From a virus, in IMG/VR virus record IMGVR_UViG_3300048672_000572, positions 1 to 42,563 of that record: a DNA stretch of 42,563 nucleotides; one strand, 5' to 3'. The translations under genes and the position numbers were made by a program. Below, piece after piece: positions 6,911 to 14,885 of this stretch (its first letter is position 1; every line of letters starts with the position of its first letter). The notes below the pieces were generated by a model, which saw nothing but the letters and a program-made list of their open reading frames with translations, was not told the origin of the DNA and ran no database searches.

Positions 6911-6943
6911 AAACCGGCAGCTTGTGAGGTTGCCGGTTTTTAT
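6911..6943 (+). terminator. Rho-independent terminator, rightward region
   Basis: AAACCGGCA (6911-6919) pairs with TGCCGGTTT (6931-6939), followed by further T residues. It ends the rightward transcription unit after the HNH gene. Confidence 0.85.
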
Positions 6944-6947
6944 ATAC

Positions 6948-6989
6948 AAAAAAAGAACGTACAGAGGGGGTGGGCACCGCTGTACGTTC
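6948..6989 (-). terminator. Rho-independent terminator, leftward lysis operon
   Basis: A 10-bp perfect stem, 6955-6964 with 6980-6989, is followed on the minus strand by seven T (6948-6954). Together with the plus-strand terminator it forms a two-way barrier. Confidence 0.85.
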
Positions 6990-7060
6990 AATGGAGGCTC
7001 ATAAGCAAGGAGTTCTCCACCACAGGTATATTACTATATTTTGTCGCTGAACTCAACAGA
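6990..7060. other. Non-coding tail of lysis operon
   Basis: Seventy bases between the leftward terminator and the last small leftward ORF. No gene or repeated element is visible. Confidence 0.5.
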
Positions 7061-7180
7061 TCAGAACTTCAACCGCAAATAGAGTTGATCCACAAGAGCC
7101 TGTAAAGCTAATTGATCGACCGTCTGGGGCGGTAAATCATGGGGTATATGTAGTTCAGGGCTGAAGTCGTCGTCTTCCAT
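7061..7180 (-). CDS. Hypothetical mini-protein, 39 aa
   Basis: This minus-strand ORF overlaps the end of the next upstream gene by 26 bases in another frame. It starts M-E-D-D-D-F-S-P-E-L and continues with a leucine-rich helix (T-V-D-Q-L-A-L-Q-A-L-V-D-Q-L). No good SD is seen; it is probably coupled. Last gene of the lysis operon. Confidence 0.45.
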   Translation of the reverse strand: MEDDDFSPELHIPHDLPPQTVDQLALQALVDQLYLRLKF

Positions 7181-7322
7181 GATTGACCATGAATCTTCTG
7201 GTGCGTTCCTCGACTAGTTCGTCATGCTCCAGGATTAAACGCGCCATTTCTCTCTGGACGTTTTGCTGCCATTCGTCTAGCTCGTAATCATCCAGATCTT
7301 CTAAGAATGGTTGGTGTTCCAT
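7155..7322 (-). CDS. Hypothetical small acidic protein, 55 aa
   Basis: Starts two bases after the stop of the upstream holin-like gene; a CCTTTCTAGGC tract precedes it, so coupling is likely. Composition is highly charged (L-E-D-L-D-D-Y-E-L-D-E-W) with an Arg-rich tail. In this position small lysis accessory proteins are common, but nothing proves that role. Confidence 0.55.
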   Translation of the reverse strand: MEHQPFLEDLDDYELDEWQQNVQREMARLILEHDELVEERTRRFMVNHGRRRLQP

Positions 7323-7324
7323 GC

Positions 7325-7516
7325 CTAGAAAGGTAGCAACCCTTTATATTCGTTGGGGAGTTTATGGATATATTTGTCTATAGCGGCAAGAATGGTGCCG
7401 ATCACGATAGCATACTCAGGCTTTGCATCAATTGCTGCCGCTATCATGGCAGGTATACCGAACAGTACAATTAGTCTAACTATAAATTTTATAGTTTCTT
7501 TAATAGCTTTGTTCAT
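7325..7516 (-). CDS. Holin-like protein, 63 aa
   Basis: After a short basic N-terminus the protein has two hydrophobic segments (~11-27 and ~34-46) joined by a short turn with D-A-K-P-E-Y, and a charged C-terminus. This is the size and layout of a small phage holin, which would open the membrane for the endolysin. TGGAGT precedes the ATG. It is directly downstream of the amidase gene. Confidence 0.65.
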   Translation of the reverse strand: MNKAIKETIKFIVRLIVLFGIPAMIAAAIDAKPEYAIVIGTILAAIDKYIHKLPNEYKGLLPF

Positions 7517-7517
7517 A

Positions 7518-8429
7518 CTATTTACTCCAGCCTGTTATCCAGGCGATTATCCTATTTACTAAATCTTTTAAGGCATCCAATTGTTTTTGTATAGCAGATA
7601 TTTGTGCATCCTGTGTCTTGTCATACTCCGTTGGCGGAGATGGAACAGGGGTAGGAACTGGTGGTACAACGATTGGTGGCTCAACTACTGGCGGGGCTGG
7701 TTTCTCTGAACAGTCCACAATGTTGATACCATTCTTGATACCTTTAGAGAATGAATACTCTGTAAGGTAGTACGATCCACCTAGAGGGTGTTTGGCTACT
7801 GCTGACACCTCTACTTCGGTTCCTGCTGGTATGACTTTCACCGCCCGAGCTTCTGCCCAAGTGTTGAAGTTCAGATCCCATAGGTTCGCATTCTTGTTAG
7901 TGACGACGATGCGGTTCTGAATATCGGTGATCTGTATAGGTGTAGCTGGAGCGACAGGTGGTTCATCTGGGGTCTGTAAGATGACTGTTGCTCTGTCCCA
8001 TATCTCCTCGACTGGCAGATCAGCAGGACATGCTGTAGTGGCTACATCACGATGACGGTTAAATGTGATGTCTGGGTATTGGGATCGAATCCATGCTACT
8101 AGCTGAGCAGAGTTTTTAATGACAGCTTCATTTCTATAACCGTTTCGCCAGTCACCCTCATGCTCGATAGTGATCGCCTCGGAGTTTGACAGCCAGTTAG
8201 CATTTGTCCAGGCTGTATCTACGAGCGGCACCATCTGGGTGATTCTATCATCACCGACTACAAAATGTGCCGATGTAGCAGCACTTGGATTTTGGAATTT
8301 AGCTATAGCAGAGTCATCTGAGCCTACGATGTGATGAAATGTTATGACCCTAATTGGCTTTACTCTACCAATAGAATAGTTGTTACTGTTTGCCTGTACC
8401 CACTGTATTGCTGGTTTTACTACTTGCAT
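7518..8429 (-). CDS. Endolysin: N-acetylmuramoyl-L-alanine amidase, 303 aa
   Basis: Amidase_2/PGRP-type domain at ~20-140: H33 (T-F-H-H), A-H-F at 54-56, and H126 with C134 (H-R-D...A-C-P) are the zinc ligands of this family, which cuts the bond between muramic acid and the stem peptide. A middle region (~155-240) may be SH3-like. A Pro-rich linker follows, then a C-terminal coiled coil with an amphipathic W-I-T-G-W end. The start is ATG 8429 with AAAGGAGGAAT ahead; the frame extends upstream to 8483 but lacks an SD there. It overlaps the previous gene by 47 bases. Confidence 0.9.
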   Translation of the reverse strand: MQVVKPAIQWVQANSNNYSIGRVKPIRVITFHHIVGSDDSAIAKFQNPSAATSAHFVVGDDRITQMVPLVDTAWTNANWLSNSEAITIEHEGDWRNGYRNEAVIKNSAQLVAWIRSQYPDITFNRHRDVATTACPADLPVEEIWDRATVILQTPDEPPVAPATPIQITDIQNRIVVTNKNANLWDLNFNTWAEARAVKVIPAGTEVEVSAVAKHPLGGSYYLTEYSFSKGIKNGINIVDCSEKPAPPVVEPPIVVPPVPTPVPSPPTEYDKTQDAQISAIQKQLDALKDLVNRIIAWITGWSK

Positions 8430-8826
8430 TATTCCTCCTTTTACTAGGCGTGTTCTCTCTGTTGACGTATAAATTACGAACATTCATGCTAGTAGCATTG
8501 ATCGTATCATGAATTTGTTCTTGCCGTGTCGTGAGGGCATCGGTTTTGTTGTGCAACTTCTCGAACTGAACCATAACCTGTTTGTGAAACTCTCTATCTT
8601 GCGAATCTCGTTCTATTATAGATGTATTCAATTGTGCGACAGCCTTTGATAGCTCTAATGTAGCTGTAGCTTGTTTGTCGCCAGATCTGGTATTTGCCTG
8701 AATTGTCTTGTCGCTTCTTTTCAACAAATAATTTATGAGAGTAAACATTGATATTATGACGGTGCTAATTATGGCTATGAGTGCCATAATTGTGTTGTCA
8801 CCTTCTTGTATCGCAAAATACTCCAT
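8383..8826 (-). CDS. Single-TM coiled-coil protein, putative lysis accessory, 147 aa
   Basis: First gene of the leftward lysis operon, with AAAGGTGAT before ATG 8826 (TTG 8829 is also possible). A hydrophobic segment at ~13-33 is followed by a long charged coiled coil and a basic Ser/Lys/Asn-rich tail. The layout resembles the single-span membrane proteins found beside phage endolysins (holin or spanin-like). It overlaps the amidase start. Confidence 0.65.
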   Translation of the reverse strand: MEYFAIQEGDNTIMALIAIISTVIISMFTLINYLLKRSDKTIQANTRSGDKQATATLELSKAVAQLNTSIIERDSQDREFHKQVMVQFEKLHNKTDALTTRQEQIHDTINATSMNVRNLYVNRENTPSKRRNNASSKTSNTVGTGKQ

Positions 8827-8841
8827 CAAATCACCTTTACA

Positions 8842-8871
8842 TTGATATTCTCTTTATTCCTATATTATACT
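8842..8871 (+). promoter_or_regulatory. Putative promoter of the chaperonin operon
   Basis: TTGATA (8842-8847), an 18-base spacer and TATACT (8866-8871) point rightward in the divergent gap between the lysis and chaperonin operons. AAGGAGATTGAG follows before the groES ATG at 8901. Confidence 0.65.
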
Positions 8872-8900
8872 ATGCCTATAACCAAGGAGATTGAGTCCTA

Positions 8901-9167
8901 ATGAGACCCCTCGTGAACTATGCTTTGGTGGAGCTTGATGCTTCTCCTTACAACAATATAGATGTAACCGCTAAGAAATATGACAGTACTCAGACTGGCA
9001 TATTAGTAGAGTTCGGCCCTAATATGAAACAGGAAGATAGGGATATCCTAATAGGGAAAAGGGTATACTGGAAGTCCATGAAGGATCTTGACGCTACATT
9101 TGACAATAACGGTAAAAAAGTGGCATTTATACATGTAGATGATCTGGTGGGCTATGATGAATCCTAA
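8901..9167 (+). CDS. groES: GroES-like co-chaperonin (Cpn10), 88 aa
   Basis: The protein starts M-R-P-L-V-N-Y-A-L-V-E-L as GroES does, has a T-G-I-L-V-E-F-G turn and ends with G-K-K-V-A-F-I-H-V-D-D-L-V-G. It would cap the chaperonin ring encoded next. Aligned by eye, the mobile-loop tripeptide I-V-L of E. coli GroES becomes I-D-V, an odd change in the ring-contact site. SD AAGGAGAT is present. It overlaps the groEL start. Confidence 0.88.
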   Translation: MRPLVNYALVELDASPYNNIDVTAKKYDSTQTGILVEFGPNMKQEDRDILIGKRVYWKSMKDLDATFDNNGKKVAFIHVDDLVGYDES

Positions 9168-10683
9168 AACAGTACTATTCGAGGAAGAGTCACAAACAAA
9201 AATCAGGCTTGGGGCAGAAAAGGTGTACCAAGTAGCAAAGGCAGCTTATGGACCAAAAGCTGGGAATGTATTGCTAGAAAAATCATGGGGAGATCCCATA
9301 CTGTCTAGGGATGGGGTGACTAATGTTAGAGAGGTATTTTTAGAAGACCCAGCAGAGAACATGGCAGCTCGTATAATTGTTCAAGCATCACAAAAGAACA
9401 ATCAGACTGTTGGAGATGGAACATCTGCCGTAGTCATCTTGGCATACCATTTATTAAAGGAAGCCCAGAGAAAAATAGGTGCTGGCATCAATCGTATGAC
9501 AGTTTCAAGAGAACTCGAACAAGAGGCCGAAACGATTTGTGCGTATATAGATAGCATCAAGAAGAATGTTACAGAGGATATGGTGCAAAAGGTGGCAGCA
9601 ATTTCAGCTGGTGATGAAGCGCTCGGATCGTTGATAGCCGATACTATAAACGAAGTAGGACTTGATGGCGGTGTCACTGTAGAAGAGTACCAAGGTCTTG
9701 GTGTCCAAAATGAAATCGTTGATGGTTTCTACTTCCAAAAAGGATTCACCGACATAAACCTCATAAACAACTACTCGCTTTTAAAATCTGAGTTTACCGA
9801 AGTACCGATTCTTATTTCTGAAAAACGTCTATCTACAGTGTCGGACATAGCGCCACTACTCGATAAAATCGTTGGTGCAAATATTCGCAATCTCGTCATC
9901 ATAGGCGATGTCGTTGACGATGCTCTTGGTGTGCTGCTGCTCAACAAGATTAAGGGGAATATAACCGCAACCGTCGTAGATGCGCCTGTATATGGCGGTA
10001 ACAGAACTCTGTTCCTAGAAGATGTGGCGGTTATGACCGGCGGTAAAGTGCTTCTGTCAGGAACAGATACCCAGTCGTTTGACAAAGAATACTTAGGATA
10101 CGCCGAAAAGGTTATAATCAACGAGTTTAGCACGACTATCATTGGGGCTGATGGCGAAAAAGACAATGTCGTAAAACGTATAGATGATCTAAAACAACAG
10201 TTAGATGAAGCTGTGCACCCTGTGACTATAGAAGCTATAAAGAATCGTCTGTCTAAACTGACTGGTAAGATCGCTATACTACGTGTTGGTGGCGCTACAG
10301 AAGTAGAGATGAAAGAATCAAAGCTACGCGTGGAAGATGCTGTCTGTGCAGTACAGGCTGCGATACGTGATGGAGTCGTGCCTGGCGGTGGAGTAGCGCT
10401 AGCGAAAGCTCCTACTACATGGAAATCATTCCAACAACCATTTATGGAACTCCTAGAGAATGCCGGTGAAAACCCTCACGAATATCTCGCAAAGGCTATG
10501 GTAGCTAAGCAGTGGCACGGGTATGACATAAAGAATCTCAAGCCCTCTACTACCGACATGCTGGAAGCTGGTATTATAGATCCAGCACAAGTCATAAAAG
10601 AAGTTGTCGTGAACGCTATATCAGTCGTATCAAGACTCATAACGACAACCGCAATGATTACAATAAAGAAGGCAGAGAAATGA
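9154..10683 (+). CDS. groEL: GroEL-like chaperonin (Cpn60), ~509 aa
   Basis: Near full-length 60-kDa chaperonin. The ATPase residues are kept: the aspartates in S-R-D-G-V-T, in V-G-D-G-T-S and in R-V-E-D-A-V, with V-P-G-G-G-V-A-L after. The apical region is present. Compared with E. coli GroEL (548 aa) it lacks the Gly-Gly-Met tail and is shorter in the helical part after G-G-G-V-A-L. ATG 9154 or 9157 after GGTGGGCT is preferred; 9139 would extend further into groES. With the co-chaperonin it probably folds virion proteins; the client is unknown. Confidence 0.93.
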   Translation: MMNPKTVLFEEESQTKIRLGAEKVYQVAKAAYGPKAGNVLLEKSWGDPILSRDGVTNVREVFLEDPAENMAARIIVQASQKNNQTVGDGTSAVVILAYHLLKEAQRKIGAGINRMTVSRELEQEAETICAYIDSIKKNVTEDMVQKVAAISAGDEALGSLIADTINEVGLDGGVTVEEYQGLGVQNEIVDGFYFQKGFTDINLINNYSLLKSEFTEVPILISEKRLSTVSDIAPLLDKIVGANIRNLVIIGDVVDDALGVLLLNKIKGNITATVVDAPVYGGNRTLFLEDVAVMTGGKVLLSGTDTQSFDKEYLGYAEKVIINEFSTTIIGADGEKDNVVKRIDDLKQQLDEAVHPVTIEAIKNRLSKLTGKIAILRVGGATEVEMKESKLRVEDAVCAVQAAIRDGVVPGGGVALAKAPTTWKSFQQPFMELLENAGENPHEYLAKAMVAKQWHGYDIKNLKPSTTDMLEAGIIDPAQVIKEVVVNAISVVSRLITTTAMITIKKAEK

Positions 10684-10916
10684 ATGTGCTTCTATTCTTA
10701 GTCGGTTTATTCATTGGCTGGTACCTCGATAGAATCCTGTGGGAGATTAGCCGCATCAGATCAGCGCTGAGGCCGAAACAAAAGGCAGGGGTAGCCACAC
10801 CAAGAGTTGGCCAGCCAATTAGGTCTAGCACCACTGTTGTAAGCCCAAAGACACCGTCAAGGGTACAGTATGAAATAGATTTAGAGATGAAACGACAGGC
10901 AGGGATCATAGAGTGA
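10680..10916 (+). CDS. Small protein with N-terminal hydrophobic segment, 78 aa
   Basis: Overlaps the groEL stop (ATGA). Residues ~2-17 are hydrophobic (L-L-F-L-V-G-L-F-I-G-W-Y-L), followed by a basic region and a charged helical tail, so it is likely membrane-anchored. It is part of the chaperonin transcript. No family recognised. Confidence 0.65.
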   Translation: MNVLLFLVGLFIGWYLDRILWEISRIRSALRPKQKAGVATPRVGQPIRSSTTVVSPKTPSRVQYEIDLEMKRQAGIIE

Positions 10917-11134
10917 GTTATGTGTTGAATGGTGTGTACTATCCAGACGGGAACGCCCCAAAACGTAAACAACACGATGGCTATCGCGGTTGGCACAGGG
11001 ACCGTCAAAGAGAAGATCATCGTAAAGATATGGTCCAACCATATACTCGCGATGGCAAGCCAAACGAAGAGTTTATGCAAGCATACCCAGATCAATCTAA
11101 AAAGTATGGGTTCATACCCGAGGAGAAGCGCTGA
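10913..11134 (+). CDS. Hypothetical charged protein, 73 aa
   Basis: GTG start overlapping the preceding TGA. Rich in His, Arg, Asp and Tyr (Y-R-G-W-H-R-D-R-Q-R-E-D-H-R) with D-G-K-P-N-E-E-F...A-Y-P-D. It is soluble and likely small and basic. I have seen similar phrases in phage proteins but cannot name a family. Confidence 0.65.
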   Translation: MSYVLNGVYYPDGNAPKRKQHDGYRGWHRDRQREDHRKDMVQPYTRDGKPNEEFMQAYPDQSKKYGFIPEEKR

Positions 11135-11382
11135 TGGGCAACATAAAATCTAAAAAATCCAAAGAAAACAACTGGCAATCGGTAGAGCTGAGCACTGAAG
11201 AAAATGATTTTTTGAAACATTTTGATATATCAATCAAGATGCAAATGCAGATGAATACAGAAATCATGCGTGACTATTTAAATACAATAGCAGCCCGTAA
11301 TGGGTTTAATTCTACTGACCAACTAGAGTTTGATATAGAGCCTGAATCTGCGGTTGTTAAAATACGCAAGATTACTGCATGA
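11134..11382 (+). CDS. Hypothetical protein, 82 aa
   Basis: TGATG overlap with the upstream gene; GAGGAGAAGCGC is the SD. It has a basic start and a Met-rich helix (M-Q-M-Q-M-N-T-E-I-M). Its 3' end overlaps the 3' end of the opposing structural gene by 11 bases, leaving no terminator space. Last gene of the chaperonin operon. Confidence 0.7.
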   Translation: MGNIKSKKSKENNWQSVELSTEENDFLKHFDISIKMQMQMNTEIMRDYLNTIAARNGFNSTDQLEFDIEPESAVVKIRKITA

Positions 11383-13558
11383 TTGACTGTAAATCATACT
11401 GAGAGCTAGAAGCGCCGCCATATGCGGCGTTTGCTCGTTCTACGCCACCAGCAATAATCTGCCTGATCATATTCCATCTAGCAGCTGCCTCTGCCGGATT
11501 ATCAGTAGAACTAGGTATGATAGCGGTGATACGTTTGATGTCAGTATCTGTGAGCACACCCTTCTCACCCAGACTACGGGCAACATTAGACAAGAACCCA
11601 GTTCGGGCATCATTATAAACATTGACCTCATTATTGAGCCCAATCTTTCCAGCACCTTTTGCTATAAGCCCAGGTATACGACCCTGCGCTCCGCCAGATT
11701 GGTCAAATTGCGACTCTAGCGTATCGAGAATGTTCAGCGCTTGCTGGCCAGCATAGTTTGCATCTTGAGCCTTTATGCTCTCTTTGGTCGGCTCTGGGTT
11801 CATGAGTTCGTAAATCATCTTTAAGTTAGCGACATTCTTGCCGCCGGTAGTTTGCATATCACGGGTAACATCTGCCACAAAGTTTTCTTTTGGATATTGT
11901 GATTGTTCTGGCTGCTGATCGCCGTACGTTTCTGGCTGGTATTGTGAGGACATCAGATCCTGTAGATCTGGCGCTTGCTGATCAGTTGGGGCTGTTTGCT
12001 CTGCACTAGTTCCATATGCACCAAGTATTGCCCTTGGAGCTGTCTCGCGTCCGATTATTTTACCTATAGGGGTAGATGCTGCTCTTGATACATTTTCGAC
12101 ACCCCTACCAATTGGCTCGCCCATAACAGATAGCGCTTGCAAACCCTTTGCCCCGAAACCACCAGTATTGTTCCTGAACCTATCAGCCTGACGGCCAACG
12201 GACTCCATAAAGTTCGATGTCAAATGTAGCTCTTTAGCTATCTTTGATGTCTCTGGCATATTATTCAGCCTAACATCTTTCAGCGCCATTCTAAGTGTGT
12301 TATGTAGTTCTTGACGAGCGGCTACAGCATCGCCCCCAAGGGCTTTGTCTGATGTTTTCTTGCCAATGTCTGACAGGATCTGTATGTAATCATTACCAGT
12401 CTTTGCATTAGCCACCTTTGATCGTATCTCATCGAGATATAGCTGATCGCGTTTAGACATACCAACAAGTTCGGCGTTGTCTGCTACTGCTTTGTCTATA
12501 GACTTCAAGGCGCTAGACTTCACATCTGGAGATAGATCAGTGACTGCCTCTTTGCTGCTTCTGTATGCAGAGCCAAGAGCAGCACGGTGCTTGTCGGCAG
12601 TTTCATACATGCTGTTAGCGCTTATTGATTTTGTGCCTTTGAGTATGTTCTTGCTAGCATAGTCGTTGGTTTCTTTAGAAAGCTCACTACCATAGCGACT
12701 AGAACCTAGTTTACTACTGGCGCTAGTATCCCTAGAGCTTGCTCGTAGTTTCTGACCAATTCTGCGCATAATGCCGCCATCTTCTGACGCTGTAGTCAAC
12801 ATTGATTTGTTCGACTTCGCTACAACATCTGATGCTGGCTCCATAATCTGTTCTAGTTTCGGTACTGTTTGCTTGGATACTTTTGTTGCCGTAGAAGTTG
12901 ATACTGGTATTTTAGTACTTGTCTTCTCTGTGGCAATATAGGGAACTTGTGGGTTTCCGGCAGGGCCAGCTGTTCTGAACCTCCCAAGCTTAGCTGTAGT
13001 ACCAGGCTCGCTAGCCTTCGCATAAATATCCTCTACTGTCGATCTTGTTGGATTTATATAGAGACCACGAGATGTTTGCTTCACAGGAGACTTGGTAGCA
13101 CTCATAGTTGCATCTTCTATGAACTTTACGGGTATCTTTTTAGCACCGGACTTAGCAGCCTGTTCGGTTGCCTCTTTAGCAACGACCGTTCCTGCTTTCG
13201 CGATGCCAACGCCTTTTCCTACTCCTAATGGTATGCCACCAAGTGCTGCCTCAGTAGCAAGCTTCTTATATCCAACACCACTCTCACCAGCCAATTTCTG
13301 GCGAATAAACTCACCGATAGCAGATCCACCAGCACCGCCAGCAGCAGCACCTGGTATAGCACCAACGCCGCCAGCAGCAGCACCAGCTATTCCGCCGCCA
13401 ACTCCACCTATAATACCGCCAGCTGTAGGCAGAAGGTTCAGAAGCCAATTAGATTTCTTTTTCTGTTCAACCTGTGGCTGAGGTTGTTGCTGCTTTGGCA
13501 TAAATGCCATAGCAAAATTAGGATCATATTTGTCAGTATCAAACGATAGCCCTGGCAT
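11372..13558 (-). CDS. Putative internal virion / DNA-ejection protein, 728 aa
   Basis: Large late protein with a low-complexity Gly/Ala block at ~42-85, a glycine-zipper (G-G-V-G-G-G-I-A-G-A-A-A-G) that could insert in membranes. It is followed by Lys/Ser/Thr-rich and helical regions. Position at the distal end of the short-tailed structural operon and this architecture fit an ejection or pilot protein that leaves the capsid with the DNA. No peptidase or lysozyme motif is visible. SD GAGAGGTGG precedes the ATG. The function is inferred from layout, not homology. Confidence 0.65.
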   Translation of the reverse strand: MPGLSFDTDKYDPNFAMAFMPKQQQPQPQVEQKKKSNWLLNLLPTAGGIIGGVGGGIAGAAAGGVGAIPGAAAGGAGGSAIGEFIRQKLAGESGVGYKKLATEAALGGIPLGVGKGVGIAKAGTVVAKEATEQAAKSGAKKIPVKFIEDATMSATKSPVKQTSRGLYINPTRSTVEDIYAKASEPGTTAKLGRFRTAGPAGNPQVPYIATEKTSTKIPVSTSTATKVSKQTVPKLEQIMEPASDVVAKSNKSMLTTASEDGGIMRRIGQKLRASSRDTSASSKLGSSRYGSELSKETNDYASKNILKGTKSISANSMYETADKHRAALGSAYRSSKEAVTDLSPDVKSSALKSIDKAVADNAELVGMSKRDQLYLDEIRSKVANAKTGNDYIQILSDIGKKTSDKALGGDAVAARQELHNTLRMALKDVRLNNMPETSKIAKELHLTSNFMESVGRQADRFRNNTGGFGAKGLQALSVMGEPIGRGVENVSRAASTPIGKIIGRETAPRAILGAYGTSAEQTAPTDQQAPDLQDLMSSQYQPETYGDQQPEQSQYPKENFVADVTRDMQTTGGKNVANLKMIYELMNPEPTKESIKAQDANYAGQQALNILDTLESQFDQSGGAQGRIPGLIAKGAGKIGLNNEVNVYNDARTGFLSNVARSLGEKGVLTDTDIKRITAIIPSSTDNPAEAAARWNMIRQIIAGGVERANAAYGGASSSQYDLQSIMQ

Positions 13559-13559
13559 A

Positions 13560-14450
13560 TTATTGCCACCTCTCTAAACCATTACTTGAGCTCATAGACT
13601 GTAATCCTGGATTAGTTATTTTTGGAGCGCTTGAAGCTGCCCCAGTAAATGATTTGCCAGTACCCCATACCAAGGCATTGTATAGACTGCCGTTGCTGCC
13701 TATGCTTCGTGGATCATAGCCATAATCATTACCAACGAATCCAAGAGCTACTTGAGCGCCCTTGTCACCTCTTGACGCCATCTCTTGCAATACGGTTCTA
13801 AATGGTTTACCGGTAGCCTGGGCGTACATAGCAGCGCTAACTGGTTTGCCATTTATAGTGAAATTAAAACCACCGTCTTTGCGCTGCTCGGACATAGCAC
13901 CGCCAGTTGTCTTCGTGCTGTTCTGGTTGAACGACGGGCTAGCGTAGGCTGATGAAAGCGAAGCCTGTCTCTTTGACTCGGCCATTTGAGCCTCCCAACG
14001 GCGCTTGTCTTCATCGGCTTGCTCTTTGGCCGTAAGTGTTCCGTAAATATCTTTTAGTGAGTTGTATTTATCAGAGTCTCCTTGGTATTTAGTCGATGCT
14101 AATGTGTTAGCCTTGTTGTATAGATCGTTATAGTCAGATTGTGCTGTTTCATAAGCACCTGTCTGGGTACGATATAGATCACTCAACGGAGCAGTTTCCA
14201 TAGCCACCAATCGCTGTCGTTGGGCTTCAGTAGCGAGCCCTCCTTGCAACCTACCGGTGACAGACGGGTCTACTCCTCTAATGAGGTTCTCTGTAGAGGT
14301 GGTGAGCTGTTTCAGCTCATTTGCTCGTTTTTGTGCATCGCTAACACCAAGCTCTTGCTGTGCGCCAGAATAAATATCACTCAAGCTCTTTCGATTAGAG
14401 CTAAATTCTTGCATTTGTTTTAGAGCATCTGCCGATGTGGTTGGGTTCAT
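13560..14450 (-). CDS. Structural protein with coiled coil, 296 aa
   Basis: Helical and Gln/Ser-rich in the N-terminal 150 residues (A-L-K-Q-M-Q-E-F, E-L-K-Q-L), then Gly/Asn-rich; it has a F-T-I-N-G-K-P-V-S motif near 200. It lies between small tail proteins and the putative ejection protein, so it may be a second internal or ejection component. It has no SD, but TATAAT sits exactly six bases before the ATG, suggesting a leaderless mRNA. Confidence 0.6.
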   Translation of the reverse strand: MNPTTSADALKQMQEFSSNRKSLSDIYSGAQQELGVSDAQKRANELKQLTTSTENLIRGVDPSVTGRLQGGLATEAQRQRLVAMETAPLSDLYRTQTGAYETAQSDYNDLYNKANTLASTKYQGDSDKYNSLKDIYGTLTAKEQADEDKRRWEAQMAESKRQASLSSAYASPSFNQNSTKTTGGAMSEQRKDGGFNFTINGKPVSAAMYAQATGKPFRTVLQEMASRGDKGAQVALGFVGNDYGYDPRSIGSNGSLYNALVWGTGKSFTGAASSAPKITNPGLQSMSSSNGLERWQ

Positions 14451-14456
14451 ACTTCT

Positions 14457-14462
14457 ATTATA
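14457..14462 (-). promoter_or_regulatory. TATAAT -10 box six bases before ATG (leaderless start)
   Basis: Minus-strand TATAAT, then six bases, then the ATG at 14450. Transcription would begin at the start codon itself. No clear -35. Confidence 0.6.
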
Positions 14463-14477
14463 CCTGAGTGATACTGC

Positions 14478-14885
14478 CTAGCTTACTAGCGTATATGGGA
14501 CATATTTGAACTCTATTGGAGTGGCTGTCATAGTGATGGTTGAGCCATATGGGTTTAGTGTCCATACTTTTAAAGTAACAGTGGTACCGTTCACTATAAC
14601 CGCCAACAGGCACTGCAAGCTCGCTGCTGGTCCAGAAGCTGGAACGTCATAATATAGTGCCGATGGCATAGCTTGCCATCTAACTGTACCGCCGGTAAAA
14701 CTAGTAGTCTTTACTAAAATAGTGAAGTATTTTGCTGCCTCGCTGAGCGATATATCGGTTGTCCAATCCTGGATAGCTCCTGCTGCTATATTGCCAGATA
14801 CAGTCACTGTTCCTGACCTAACGCCAGTATTTTTATAAGCATTTAGAGTGCTGGCATATATAACTTTCGTTGCGTCTATATTCAT
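14478..14885 (-). CDS. Small beta-rich structural protein, 135 aa
   Basis: ATG 14885 overlaps the upstream stop (ATGA) and is preferred to the in-frame start at 14954, which adds 23 unlikely residues inside the neighbour. The protein is Thr/Val/Ser-rich with alternating hydrophobic residues (V-T-V-S-G-N-I-A-A-G), typical of virion beta-sandwich parts. Probably a tail or fibre accessory protein. Confidence 0.65.
   Translation of the reverse strand: MNIDATKVIYASTLNAYKNTGVRSGTVTVSGNIAAGAIQDWTTDISLSEAAKYFTILVKTTSFTGGTVRWQAMPSALYYDVPASGPAASLQCLLAVIVNGTTVTLKVWTLNPYGSTITMTATPIEFKYVPYTLVS

Noticed and set aside
9771-10166. 131-codon minus-strand ORF inside groEL
   Set aside because: Shadow of the chaperonin frame; low-complexity serine/threonine composition.
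13092-13481. 129-codon plus-strand ORF, Pro/Ala-rich
   Set aside because: Antisense of the glycine/alanine block of the putative ejection protein, so composition explains it.
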